DNA from: Psychrobacter sp. WY6
GTDB taxonomy: Bacteria > Pseudomonadota > Gammaproteobacteria > Pseudomonadales > Moraxellaceae
DNA length: 64,000 nucleotides
NCBI RefSeq assembly: GCF_018448495.1
Contig: NZ_CP049902.1
Location: 1,612,001-1,676,000 of the forward strand
Direction of reading: 5' to 3'
Shown here: in pieces, positions 29,929 through 37,769 of the stretch
Layout of the letters: each line of letters opens with the position of its first letter
How positions within the stretch are numbered: position 1 is the stretch's first letter
The notes under the pieces: generated by a model
What the model saw: only the letters and a program-made list of their open reading frames with translations
The model's database searches: none
What the model was told of the DNA's origin: nothing
Program-made: the position numbers and the translations under genes

Positions 29929-29981
29929 CGAAACTTGCTTAAACTTTACAGTTTAAATTCGTTTTAGCTTTTTACTAAATA

Positions 29982-30058
29982 TGGCGCAGCGGACGGGACT
30001 CGAACCCGCGACCCCCGGCGTGACAGGCCGGTATTCTAACCAACTGAACTACCGCTGC
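29982..30058 (-). tRNA. tRNA-Asp (GTC), CCA encoded
   Basis: The minus strand folds as a cloverleaf: acceptor GCAGCGG pairs with CCGCTGC, discriminator G, D arm GTTCAGTTGGTTAGAA, anticodon loop CTGTCAC with anticodon GTC, and T arm GGGTTCGAGTCCC. The 3' CCA is encoded. It is downstream of tRNA-Val in the same transcript. Confidence 0.97.
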
Positions 30059-30123
30059 TTAGGTCGTACTTAGTTTATTTAACCACTTAGCCTACTACTT
30101 GAGAGTAACGCTATACTAAATAG

Positions 30124-30199
30124 TGGTGGGTGATGACGGATTCGAACCGCCGACATTCTGCGTGTAAGGCAGACGCTCTACCAACTGAGCTAATCACCC
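30124..30199 (-). tRNA. tRNA-Val (TAC), CCA encoded
   Basis: Cloverleaf on the minus strand: acceptor GGGTGAT / ATCACCC, discriminator A, D arm AGCTCAGTTGGTAGAGC, anticodon loop CTTACAC with anticodon TAC, and T arm CGGTTCGAATCCG. CCA is encoded. Anticodon U34 here is a likely target of the cmo5U pathway whose CmoM gene is also in this window. Confidence 0.97.
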
Positions 30200-30492
30200 T
30201 TCGAACAATTGCTAAGCAATTTATTCAACATCAACTGAGCTCTAAGTTTGTCACTAAGCTCTGCTGCTGTGGGTGTGTATTATATAGATTTACACATGGC
30301 TGTCAAACAGTTTTTTAACTATTTTGAAAAATAATTGAAAATACTGTCTGAAAGCTATTATTAATAGTAGTCTGAGGCACGTGTTTACTAAGGTTGCTGC
30401 TTAAAAACTTATTATGGTTAGTCATTGTTTGATGGTCAAAAACTACTATACTATTGAGGGTGTTTTACGACTCATGCTTTATTTTATGTTGA

Positions 30493-32133
30493 TTGTTGGA
30501 GGCGGGCATAGAAAATTCCACTATTGAACAAACTTTTACGACCTGGTCTTGGGGAGACTTTGCAGGCTTGGGTCTGGTATTGCATATTGTTCTCATGATA
30601 GTAATGACGCTACGTGTTGTGTCGGTACAGCGCAATATCGGTGTATCTATTGCTTGGATTGCTGTGCTCTATACCTTGCCTCTTTTTGGTTTCATCGCTT
30701 ATATACTATTGGGTGAGCCGATGATAGGGCGGCGCTATCGTCAACGGGTAGACCAAGCAAGCTTATTGATGGATGATATGGCACGGCGTGAGAATTTGGT
30801 TTTTGATCAGGGACAAGAGCTGCTGCCAGCCAACTACCGCGGTGTCAGTCAAATAGGCACGCGTTGGACGGGGCTGGGCGTGCTTCCTAATCACAATATG
30901 CAGCTATTGACAGATCCTCATACTATTTTTCAGAGATTAATCGAAGATATCAATGCCGCTCAGAGTATTATCTTGATGGAGTTTTATATTGTTTATCCTA
31001 AAGGACAAGTACTAGAGGTGATAGAGGCACTGTCAGCGGCAGCGCAGCGTGGTATTGAGTGTCATATATTGGCCGATAGCGTGGGCAGCTTTAGTTTCTT
31101 TAATAGTAGCGCCCATCGTACATTAGAAAAAGCAGGTGTTTTTGTCCATCAGTCACTACCAGTGGGTTTATTTAAAACGCTATTTAAGCGCTCTGACTTG
31201 CGCAATCATCGTAAAATTGTGGTGATTGATGAGCACATTGGCTATATCGGTAGCTTTAACTTGGTCGATCCAAGATTTTTTAAACAAAATAAAAACGTTG
31301 GACAGTGGATCGATGTGGCGATACGCACGACCAGTCAACACTCTATTAGTATTACGACCGCCATGGCGATCGTGGTGGCCACGGATATTGGTGCGGAAAA
31401 CAACGATAATTTAGACGCGCTCAATCAGCGAGTGAATGGCTATACTCGTAAACTATATGTGATGAACCCAACCATTAATGATTTAAACAGTAGGGTAAAG
31501 GTATTGGCTGGTGAGGTGGACTATCATGAGCAGCCAAATATTGGCTCGACATCGATTGTGATACCGAAGATGCCGATGGTAGAAGGGGTGCTGGCGCAGC
31601 TGATACCCTCCGCACCGCAAGTGACGGCCCATGTGATTTACAATACATTGGTGACCGTTATTCATCGCGCCAATAAACGCATTCGCATTACCACACCGTA
31701 TTTTGTACCTGACGAGGCGCTCTCAGGAGCATTAACGATCGCTGCCAAACGCGGAGTTGAGGTGACGCTGATTGTCCCTGAAAAGGTGGATTCGTTTCTT
31801 GTACAGCATGCGTCACAAGCCTACTATCAAGAGCTGCTCGAGGCAGGCGTGACGATTGCCTTGTTTAAGGGTGGTTTGTTGCATACCAAAACAGTGGTTA
31901 TCGATGATGATTATTGTTTATTTGGTACTGTAAACATCGATATGCGCAGTTTTTATCTAAATATGGAAGTGAGCTTGGCCATTTATACACCAGAGATGGT
32001 CGCTCAAGTGGCTGATTGTCAAGAAGTCTACTTACAAAGTTGCCGTTTTTTGAGTTTAGAGCAGTGGCAACAGCGCCATGGTGCAGAGCGTTTGTTTGAT
32101 AATGTGGTACGCTTATTTAGTCCTTTATTGTAG
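30493..32133 (+). CDS. cls: Cardiolipin synthase (phospholipase D superfamily)
   Basis: The enzyme condenses phosphatidyl groups to cardiolipin at the inner membrane. Two N-terminal membrane helices (LGLVLHIVLMIVMTLRVVSV; AWIAVLYTLPLFGFIAYILL) precede two PLD catalytic motifs: NHRKIVVIDEHIGYIGSFN (about residues 237-255) and LHTKTVVIDDDYCLFGTVN (about 462-480). PYFVPDEAL and the final RLFSPLL are typical of ClsA. The start is unclear: the open frame begins with TTG TTG at 30493, but the GGAGG at 30498-30502 is where a ribosome site should be, and the codon at the right spacing is ATA (30508). A changed or damaged ATG there is likely. Confidence 0.93.
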   Translation: MLEAGIENSTIEQTFTTWSWGDFAGLGLVLHIVLMIVMTLRVVSVQRNIGVSIAWIAVLYTLPLFGFIAYILLGEPMIGRRYRQRVDQASLLMDDMARRENLVFDQGQELLPANYRGVSQIGTRWTGLGVLPNHNMQLLTDPHTIFQRLIEDINAAQSIILMEFYIVYPKGQVLEVIEALSAAAQRGIECHILADSVGSFSFFNSSAHRTLEKAGVFVHQSLPVGLFKTLFKRSDLRNHRKIVVIDEHIGYIGSFNLVDPRFFKQNKNVGQWIDVAIRTTSQHSISITTAMAIVVATDIGAENNDNLDALNQRVNGYTRKLYVMNPTINDLNSRVKVLAGEVDYHEQPNIGSTSIVIPKMPMVEGVLAQLIPSAPQVTAHVIYNTLVTVIHRANKRIRITTPYFVPDEALSGALTIAAKRGVEVTLIVPEKVDSFLVQHASQAYYQELLEAGVTIALFKGGLLHTKTVVIDDDYCLFGTVNIDMRSFYLNMEVSLAIYTPEMVAQVADCQEVYLQSCRFLSLEQWQQRHGAERLFDNVVRLFSPLL

Positions 32134-32237
32134 CATTTTCGATTTTAGGGTAAGGTAAACGACTGATGTCAGTTTAGTCCCATGATGACCTTATTTTTAT
32201 TACTATTAATTTATCCCGATAAAGGATGCGCTTGTCT

Positions 32238-33695
32238 ATGTATGCATCGTCTGCATCACCTCTAACGCCCTTTGATTATATTGCAGCAGGCTATTGGCAA
32301 GACTTTCTAGCGGATCGTCCTATCGCTGGTGGCATTGCTTACGAAAGCGAGCTTCGTGATTGTATATTAGATGAGTCATTGGCCAGCTTACAGCGAGTCG
32401 ATACGCTGCTGTCGCACATACGCCGTGAGATGGTTAAAACTGGTCGATGGCATGAAGAGACATTATTGCTCGATGAACGCTATCGTAACTTTATGGTATT
32501 TTTGGCGTTTTATGCAGGGCGAGTATTGGCACAGCAATGGCAAAATACGCCGCATTGGTATGGACAGTTTGAGCTACATAAGCGCTATCCTGAACTGGCT
32601 CTTACAACCGATGATTTTTATCAACATCTGGCGGTTGTCTATTGTCAGTCGGCTGATGCTAATAGCGTTACGTCATTGTTTTTTGCAATAGAGCCGATAG
32701 GGATGCGTCTATTTGGTCATATTGATCGGCCGTTTAAGGCGGTACAAGGCGGTCAAGTGGCTAGTGGTCTGTATCAAGCGGTTAGCGCAAGGTTGCCACA
32801 TGCGCACGACAATCACGTTGCTAATTCGATCACACCAGCCATTAATATCAGCACACCAAATACAAGCGCTAGTGTAGAGCGCATTAAAACGGTTGATAGT
32901 CAGGAACCGTTAGAAAAAGAAGGGTTGAGTCATACGCCACATGATGTGCCAGAATCTCAGAACCTGTCTCAGCAAGAGAACCAAACTAAGCCTGTGCTGT
33001 CTAAATCAGAAACAGTGCAACCTCATACGACCTCAGAAAATACGGTATTAGAGCAGCCACTACCATCGTCAGTGTCTTCTCCTCAAGAATTGCCAACGCC
33101 CGCGATTTTTACGCAACTACTCGTAGAGCTGGATAACATAGAGGTCATTCAAACGGCTGGCAATAGTGAATATCAGCAAGCCCATAAAGTGCTAGAGCAG
33201 TTAGAACAGCATATTGCCAAGCAAAGTCAGCCGCGCACGCAAATGCGCTTTTCAGAGAGTCATTTGACGACAAAAAAGCAAGCGTTATTAACACTACAAG
33301 AGGCGGCGCATGCGGGTAATAGCGCTGCCATGCTACATTTGGCAATGTATGAGTTACTTGGTGAAGGATTAGCGGTTGATAAGGGTGCTGCTACAGCGTC
33401 AGGTGCTGAGTGGGTTAAGCAGGCAGCCAGCAAAAATGACAGTCGTGCGCAGCGCCTACTAAGCAAGATGTATTACCAAGGGGTTGGCGTGGCGCAAGAT
33501 ATAGATACTGGCAAGTATTGGCTAGAGCAAGCAGCGGAGAATGGACACGCGGAAGCGGCGAGCGTAGTAGGGCAATGGCAACAGGCGCAAGCGCTGATAA
33601 CGACACAAAAACAAGAGCAACATAGCATGAAGCGCTATCAGCTGCTATTCGCCGCCATACTCGTAGTGGCAATATTGATCCTAATTATTGTCTAA
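32238..33695 (+). CDS. Sel1-repeat protein with C-terminal membrane anchor
   Basis: About 485 residues of unknown role. The N-terminal 190 residues form an unrecognised domain (FDYIAAGYWQDFLAD, RYRNFMVFLAFYAGRVLAQQW). A Ser/Thr/Gln-rich linker follows, then two to three Sel1-like repeats (AAHAGNSAAMLHLAMYELLG, ASKNDSRAQRLLSKMYYQGV, AENGHAEAASVVG), and the protein ends in a single membrane helix (YQLLFAAILVVAILILIIV) with almost nothing after it. The bulk is therefore probably cytosolic, tail-anchored in the inner membrane. I chose ATG 32238 because AAGGA lies 11 bases upstream; ATG 32226 overlaps that site. It may share a transcript with cls. Confidence 0.72.
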   Translation: MYASSASPLTPFDYIAAGYWQDFLADRPIAGGIAYESELRDCILDESLASLQRVDTLLSHIRREMVKTGRWHEETLLLDERYRNFMVFLAFYAGRVLAQQWQNTPHWYGQFELHKRYPELALTTDDFYQHLAVVYCQSADANSVTSLFFAIEPIGMRLFGHIDRPFKAVQGGQVASGLYQAVSARLPHAHDNHVANSITPAINISTPNTSASVERIKTVDSQEPLEKEGLSHTPHDVPESQNLSQQENQTKPVLSKSETVQPHTTSENTVLEQPLPSSVSSPQELPTPAIFTQLLVELDNIEVIQTAGNSEYQQAHKVLEQLEQHIAKQSQPRTQMRFSESHLTTKKQALLTLQEAAHAGNSAAMLHLAMYELLGEGLAVDKGAATASGAEWVKQAASKNDSRAQRLLSKMYYQGVGVAQDIDTGKYWLEQAAENGHAEAASVVGQWQQAQALITTQKQEQHSMKRYQLLFAAILVVAILILIIV

Positions 33696-33779
33696 AATAT
33701 TTTATGGCAACACGCTGTAAAGCGTATTGTTAATCGCTAAATTCAGGTAGAATTGGCGCATTTTTTACCGTCACCTTAC

Positions 33780-33839
33780 TATAGTCGATTTAATTTAAAG
33801 AGGTGAATGCCGTCACTCTTTTATAGTGAATTGACTATA
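33780..33839. repeat. 60-bp palindromic element upstream of waaA
   Basis: Arms 33780-33802 and 33816-33839 are imperfect inverted copies (TATAGTC.ATT...AAAGAG), separated by GTGAATGCCGTCA. It ends 32 bases before the waaA start, so it could act as an operator, RNA hairpin or miniature repeat. Like the 7043-7147 element it begins and ends with TATAGT/ACTATA. Confidence 0.55.
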
Positions 33840-33871
33840 TTATTTAAGCCATTACTAATCTGGGCAACTTT

Positions 33872-35458
33872 ATGCCATCTTCTCCTATATCCTCTGATTG
33901 TGCTTTAGAAGCGACTGACCCAGTATCGTTGCCCAGCCGCACTGTTTATACTGCGCCTTTGTATTATCAGTGCGCCATTGGCTTACTTAAGCCGCTATAT
34001 CGACTCCAAGTTTGGCAACGCTCACACAACCGCGACAACTATCAACAAGAAGTGGCGCAGCGTTTTGGCAAACAATATCCGCCGCGGCCAGTGGCTAAAG
34101 TGACTAATGCGCAAACTGATAAAGGCGTTATTTGGTGTCATGCGGTGTCATTGGGCGAGACCAATACCGTCGCGCCATTATTAGATACATTATTGGCTGA
34201 TGGCTATCAAATATGGCTAACCAATACCACGCAGACAGGTTTTGCTCGCGGTGCTAGCCGTTTCGCCGATGATATTGCTCAAGGTCGGATGAGCCATAGC
34301 TACGTACCTGTCGACAGCCCAACTGTGATTGAGGCTTTTTTGGCGCATGTCAAGCCCATCGCTGCTCTGTTTGTAGAAACGGAACTGTGGGCAAATATCC
34401 TAACCAAATTATCCGAACACCGTATTCCCAGTATCTTGGTCAACGGTCGGCTGTCAGCGTCTTCTTTTAAAAGTTATCAAAAAATTGCTGCGGTCAGTGC
34501 CAGCATGATGAAAAATCTGACTTTGATTATCGCCCAAGACAGCGACTCAGCGAAACGCTTTCGACAATTGGGTGCGAATAGCGCGCAAATTCGTGTCGCA
34601 GGTTCACTCAAATGGGTGATTAATACGCCTCAAATTGAAGATAAAGCGGCTGATATAGAAAACAACTATACAGAAAATTCTAGCGTACCAAACCAATATT
34701 CTGAATCGGCCAAAGAGTCCACATTAGCAAAAGAGATGAATATCGCTGGTCGACCGATTTGGGTTGCCGCAAGTACCCATAGTGGCGAAGAAGAGACGGC
34801 ATTATCATTGCATCAACAGCTATTGTCTCATCCCGCGCTCGCTGATGCGCTGCTTATCATTGTACCTAGACATCCTGAACGTTTTGATGAAGTAGCAGCG
34901 CTCATTCAAGCGTCTGACTTAACAATGGCACGGCGTAGTGCAGAAGATAGCATTCATGTAGACACACAAGTCTATCTGGCTGATAGCATGGGTGAGCTAA
35001 TGACGTGGTATAAGTTGGCAGATGTGGCACTGGTCGGCGGCTCGTTAGTAGATGTCGGTGGACATAATCCCATTGAGCCAGCGAGTGTGGCAACGCCTGT
35101 ACTCATGGGACGCTATACGCAGTCTTGTCAAAGCGTGGTGGATAAATTGGCGGAGGTCGGCGCGTTATATCAGCCAAACAATGTTTTCTATCGTCCCGTT
35201 ACTGTTAGTGCGGCTACTACTAATGATGATACGAATCAACAATCCTCTCGTAAGAAGCCTGCCGCTAAAGAGGAGGTAGCGCTCATTTATCAGCAGCTAG
35301 TGTCTTGGCTCAGTGATCTTGAGGTAGCGGCACAAGCAGGGCAAGCTGGCGCGCGAATGACGAGACAACAGCAAGCCGTACTGACCCGCCAATTTACCAT
35401 GATTAAAGAGGTTGTCGAGCAGCATGCTATTCAACAACCAAGCCAAGAGCTGCTATGA
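33872..35458 (+). CDS. waaA: Kdo transferase WaaA (KdtA)
   Basis: WaaA adds Kdo residues from CMP-Kdo to lipid A precursor at the inner membrane, starting the LPS/LOS core. Seen: the acceptor-site segment GVIWCHAVSLGETNTVAPLL, FVETELWANIL, LVNGRLSASSFKSYQKIA, and the CMP-Kdo domain with AGSLKWVI, WVAASTHSGEEE, LLIIVPRHPERF and LVGGSLVDVGGHNPIEPAS. At 528 residues it is about 100 longer than E. coli WaaA. The extra sequence is a polar insertion near residues 255-285 (Glu/Asn/Ser-rich) and another near 445-465 (Thr/Asn/Lys-rich). The stop overlaps the rsmE start by four bases (ATGA), so the two are translationally coupled. Confidence 0.92.
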   Translation: MPSSPISSDCALEATDPVSLPSRTVYTAPLYYQCAIGLLKPLYRLQVWQRSHNRDNYQQEVAQRFGKQYPPRPVAKVTNAQTDKGVIWCHAVSLGETNTVAPLLDTLLADGYQIWLTNTTQTGFARGASRFADDIAQGRMSHSYVPVDSPTVIEAFLAHVKPIAALFVETELWANILTKLSEHRIPSILVNGRLSASSFKSYQKIAAVSASMMKNLTLIIAQDSDSAKRFRQLGANSAQIRVAGSLKWVINTPQIEDKAADIENNYTENSSVPNQYSESAKESTLAKEMNIAGRPIWVAASTHSGEEETALSLHQQLLSHPALADALLIIVPRHPERFDEVAALIQASDLTMARRSAEDSIHVDTQVYLADSMGELMTWYKLADVALVGGSLVDVGGHNPIEPASVATPVLMGRYTQSCQSVVDKLAEVGALYQPNNVFYRPVTVSAATTNDDTNQQSSRKKPAAKEEVALIYQQLVSWLSDLEVAAQAGQAGARMTRQQQAVLTRQFTMIKEVVEQHAIQQPSQELL

Positions 35459-36180
35459 ATTGTCTATTATTACCCATTGAAAACTTCTCTTCGGATGCGG
35501 CATATATTGATGAATTATCACAAATAAATCACGTCAATAAAGTACTAACAGCAAAAGTTGGTGATACGCTGAAAATCGGTCAAATGGGCGGTCATTTGGG
35601 CACTGCTGTGATTGAGAGCATCCGCTCTGATGCTATTGAGTTGCGTGATATTCAGCTCACCACTTCGCCGCCACCAAAGCTAGATTTGACCGTTGTGTTG
35701 GCACTACCGCGTCCTAAAGTGCTACGACGCTTAATTATGGATATGACCGCGCTTGGGGTGCGCGATATTATCCTAATCAACAGCTATCGCACGCAAAAAA
35801 GCTATTGGCAAAGTCCGATGCTTGAGCGCCTTGATGAGTTTGTATTAGAAGGGCTGCAACAAGGGGTTGATACCATCGCGCCTCGTATCACTTTACAAAA
35901 ACGCTTCAAGCCATTCGTGGAAGATGAGCTGGCAGGTTTGGTAACCAATCGAGCCATCGTGGCGCACCCGTATAGTGAGCTATCCTTTACACAGTATCTA
36001 CAACAGCCGCCATCGTTAGGATTACCAAGTCTGGTTTGTATCGGTAGCGAGGGCGGCTGGATTGATTATGAAATAGCACTGCTTGCCACTCAAGGTTGCG
36101 CGGCAGTCACTATAGGCTCGCGTATCCTGCGTACAGAAGCCGCCGTCAATGTGATTTTAGGTCAATGGTTGCTGTCGTGA
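35455..36180 (+). CDS. rsmE: 16S rRNA m3U1498 methyltransferase RsmE
   Basis: RsmE is a SPOUT-class enzyme that methylates N3 of U1498 in the 30S decoding site. The 241 residues have an N-terminal PUA-like part (HVNKVLTAKVGDTLKIG), a long SPOUT domain (LTVVLALPRPKVLRRLIMDM, TALGVRDIILINSYRTQKSY), and the knot signatures VCIGSEGGWIDYE and IGSRILRTEAAVNVILGQW. It starts within the last codons of waaA. Canonical RsmE has IGPEGG; here it is IGSEGG, a mild variant. Confidence 0.92.
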   Translation: MNCLLLPIENFSSDAAYIDELSQINHVNKVLTAKVGDTLKIGQMGGHLGTAVIESIRSDAIELRDIQLTTSPPPKLDLTVVLALPRPKVLRRLIMDMTALGVRDIILINSYRTQKSYWQSPMLERLDEFVLEGLQQGVDTIAPRITLQKRFKPFVEDELAGLVTNRAIVAHPYSELSFTQYLQQPPSLGLPSLVCIGSEGGWIDYEIALLATQGCAAVTIGSRILRTEAAVNVILGQWLLS

Positions 36181-36323
36181 ATCAGCAGATCATTGAAAGA
36201 TAATTAAGACATGCCATCACTTAGGAAATCTATACATTACTCCATGAAGATCTATAAATTTATCACTTAGAAAGTGACAGTTGAGCCAAATTATCGGTGC
36301 ATTTCTGAGTTAAACAAATGTAT

Positions 36324-36338
36324 TGATAATTAATCTCA
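36324..36338 (+). promoter_or_regulatory. Possible Fur box upstream of the ferric iron operon
   Basis: TGATAAT-T-AATCTCA matches the 7-1-7 Fur consensus (TGATAAT-N-ATTATCA) perfectly in the first half and at 5 of 7 in the second. Its place 134 bases before the binding-protein gene suits iron control. AT-rich DNA gives such matches by chance. Confidence 0.3.
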
Positions 36339-36471
36339 TTTCTATTAGTATGTTGTTTCAGAGATTATCGCGTGATTGAACCTTATTGTTAGAGGTCTTT
36401 AGCGCCGTCTTATCTTATTGTCATCTCGTCTATTTATCTCACCTTTTCGTAGCATCATTATGGGGAAAACC

Positions 36472-37596
36472 ATGTCATTGAATGCCATTAGCGCTAACCT
36501 AACTTCTACTAAGCTTATCTTGCCTGTTGCCGTATTTGGCATGATGTTGGGACTGGCTGGTTGTAGCAATTCATCTACAACAGAAGAGAGCGTGGAGGCG
36601 GAGACATCAGCGGCGGCTACTGAGCAACCAGCTGCTAATGATGGTGCTACGAGTGAAGGTGGTCAAACGATTACTATTTATTCTTCGCGAAATGAGCAGC
36701 TGATCAAGCCATTGCTAGACCGTTATACCGAACAGACAGGTGTGAAGATTGAGCTGGTCACAGATAGTACAGGTCCGCTCATGGCGCGTTTGCAAGCTGA
36801 AGGTCAGAACACGCCAGCCGATATGCTGCTCACGGTTGATGCGGGTAACTTATGGCAAGCGGCTCAGCAAGGCTTGTTACAACCAGTATCCTCTACTGTG
36901 TTAGAGACCAACGTTCCTGCCAAATATCGTGATCCAAAAGGTCAGTGGACAGGGCTATCATTGCGTGCTCGTACGATCTTTTATGACCCAAGTAAAGTCA
37001 GTGCCGACCAATTGTCTACTTATGCAGATTTAGCCGATCCAAAATGGAAAGGCAAGTTATGCCTACGTACCTCTAAAAAGGTCTATAACCAGTCGCTTGT
37101 GGCCAGTATGATGGAGCATTTAGGCGAAGAGAAAACCGAAGAAATCGTCCGTGGTTGGGTCGCTAACTTAGCTACTGACGTGTTCAGTGATGATACCAGT
37201 ATGCTAGAAGCCATCGCTGCTGGTCAGTGTGAAGTGGGCATTGCCAACAGTTACTACTACGGTCGTCTGCTCGATGAAAAACCTAACTTCCCTGTGAAAA
37301 TATTTTGGGCAAACCAAGGCACGACTGGTACACACGTAAATATTTCAGGTGCTGGTGTGGTCGCAGGTTCAGACAATCCAGATGGGACGCTTAAACTGAT
37401 AGAGTGGTTGTCTTCTGATGAGGCGCAAGGTCTTTATGCCAGCTCAGACAAAGAATTCCCAGTAAAAGTAGGGGTTGATGAGTCAGAAATGCTCAGATCA
37501 TGGGGTGAATTCAAAAAAGACGATATCAATGTGCAAAAGTTTGGTGAGCTACAAACCCAAGCCATTCAGTTGATGGACAAAGCAGGTTATAAATAA
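36472..37596 (+). CDS. fbpA: Ferric iron ABC transporter substrate-binding lipoprotein (FbpA/FutA type)
   Basis: This protein binds Fe3+ in the periplasm and delivers it to the permease encoded next. The signal peptide ends in MMLGLAGC (Cys31), followed by a low-complexity Glu/Ala/Ser/Thr linker and a type II binding domain: TITIYSSRNEQLIKPLLDRY, PADMLLTVDAGNLWQAAQQG and the paired tyrosines in ANSYYYGRLLDEK that coordinate iron in FbpA. Length 374. The start ATG 36472 has GGGGA five bases upstream; two earlier in-frame ATGs lack a site. Being a lipoprotein distinguishes it from the soluble E. coli and Neisseria forms. Confidence 0.9.
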   Translation: MSLNAISANLTSTKLILPVAVFGMMLGLAGCSNSSTTEESVEAETSAAATEQPAANDGATSEGGQTITIYSSRNEQLIKPLLDRYTEQTGVKIELVTDSTGPLMARLQAEGQNTPADMLLTVDAGNLWQAAQQGLLQPVSSTVLETNVPAKYRDPKGQWTGLSLRARTIFYDPSKVSADQLSTYADLADPKWKGKLCLRTSKKVYNQSLVASMMEHLGEEKTEEIVRGWVANLATDVFSDDTSMLEAIAAGQCEVGIANSYYYGRLLDEKPNFPVKIFWANQGTTGTHVNISGAGVVAGSDNPDGTLKLIEWLSSDEAQGLYASSDKEFPVKVGVDESEMLRSWGEFKKDDINVQKFGELQTQAIQLMDKAGYK

Positions 37597-37632
37597 GGTA
37601 TTGACAGTCATACCCTTCTCAAAAATGACAAT

Positions 37633-37665
37633 GCCTATCAAGCACGAGTATCAAGCTTGATAGGC
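37633..37665 (+). promoter_or_regulatory. Intercistronic stem-loop between fbpA and fbpB
   Basis: A perfect 10-bp stem GCCTATCAAG / CTTGATAGGC with a 13-base loop 36 bases after fbpA. No T run follows. Such stems often protect the upstream mRNA from 3' exonucleases, giving more binding protein than permease; that role is inference. Confidence 0.55.
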
Positions 37666-37769
37666 TAAATGATAGTGTTTATGTTCAAAGCAGACAGTGT
37701 TTTTAGCCGTATTTTTGAGTTTGGTATAATGTTATAAGGTCTTTATGCGTATGACACGGTAATAATGAT

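Noticed and set aside
30130..30318. 62-codon plus-strand frame over tRNA-Val
   Set aside because: Overlaps the tRNA and has no coding features.
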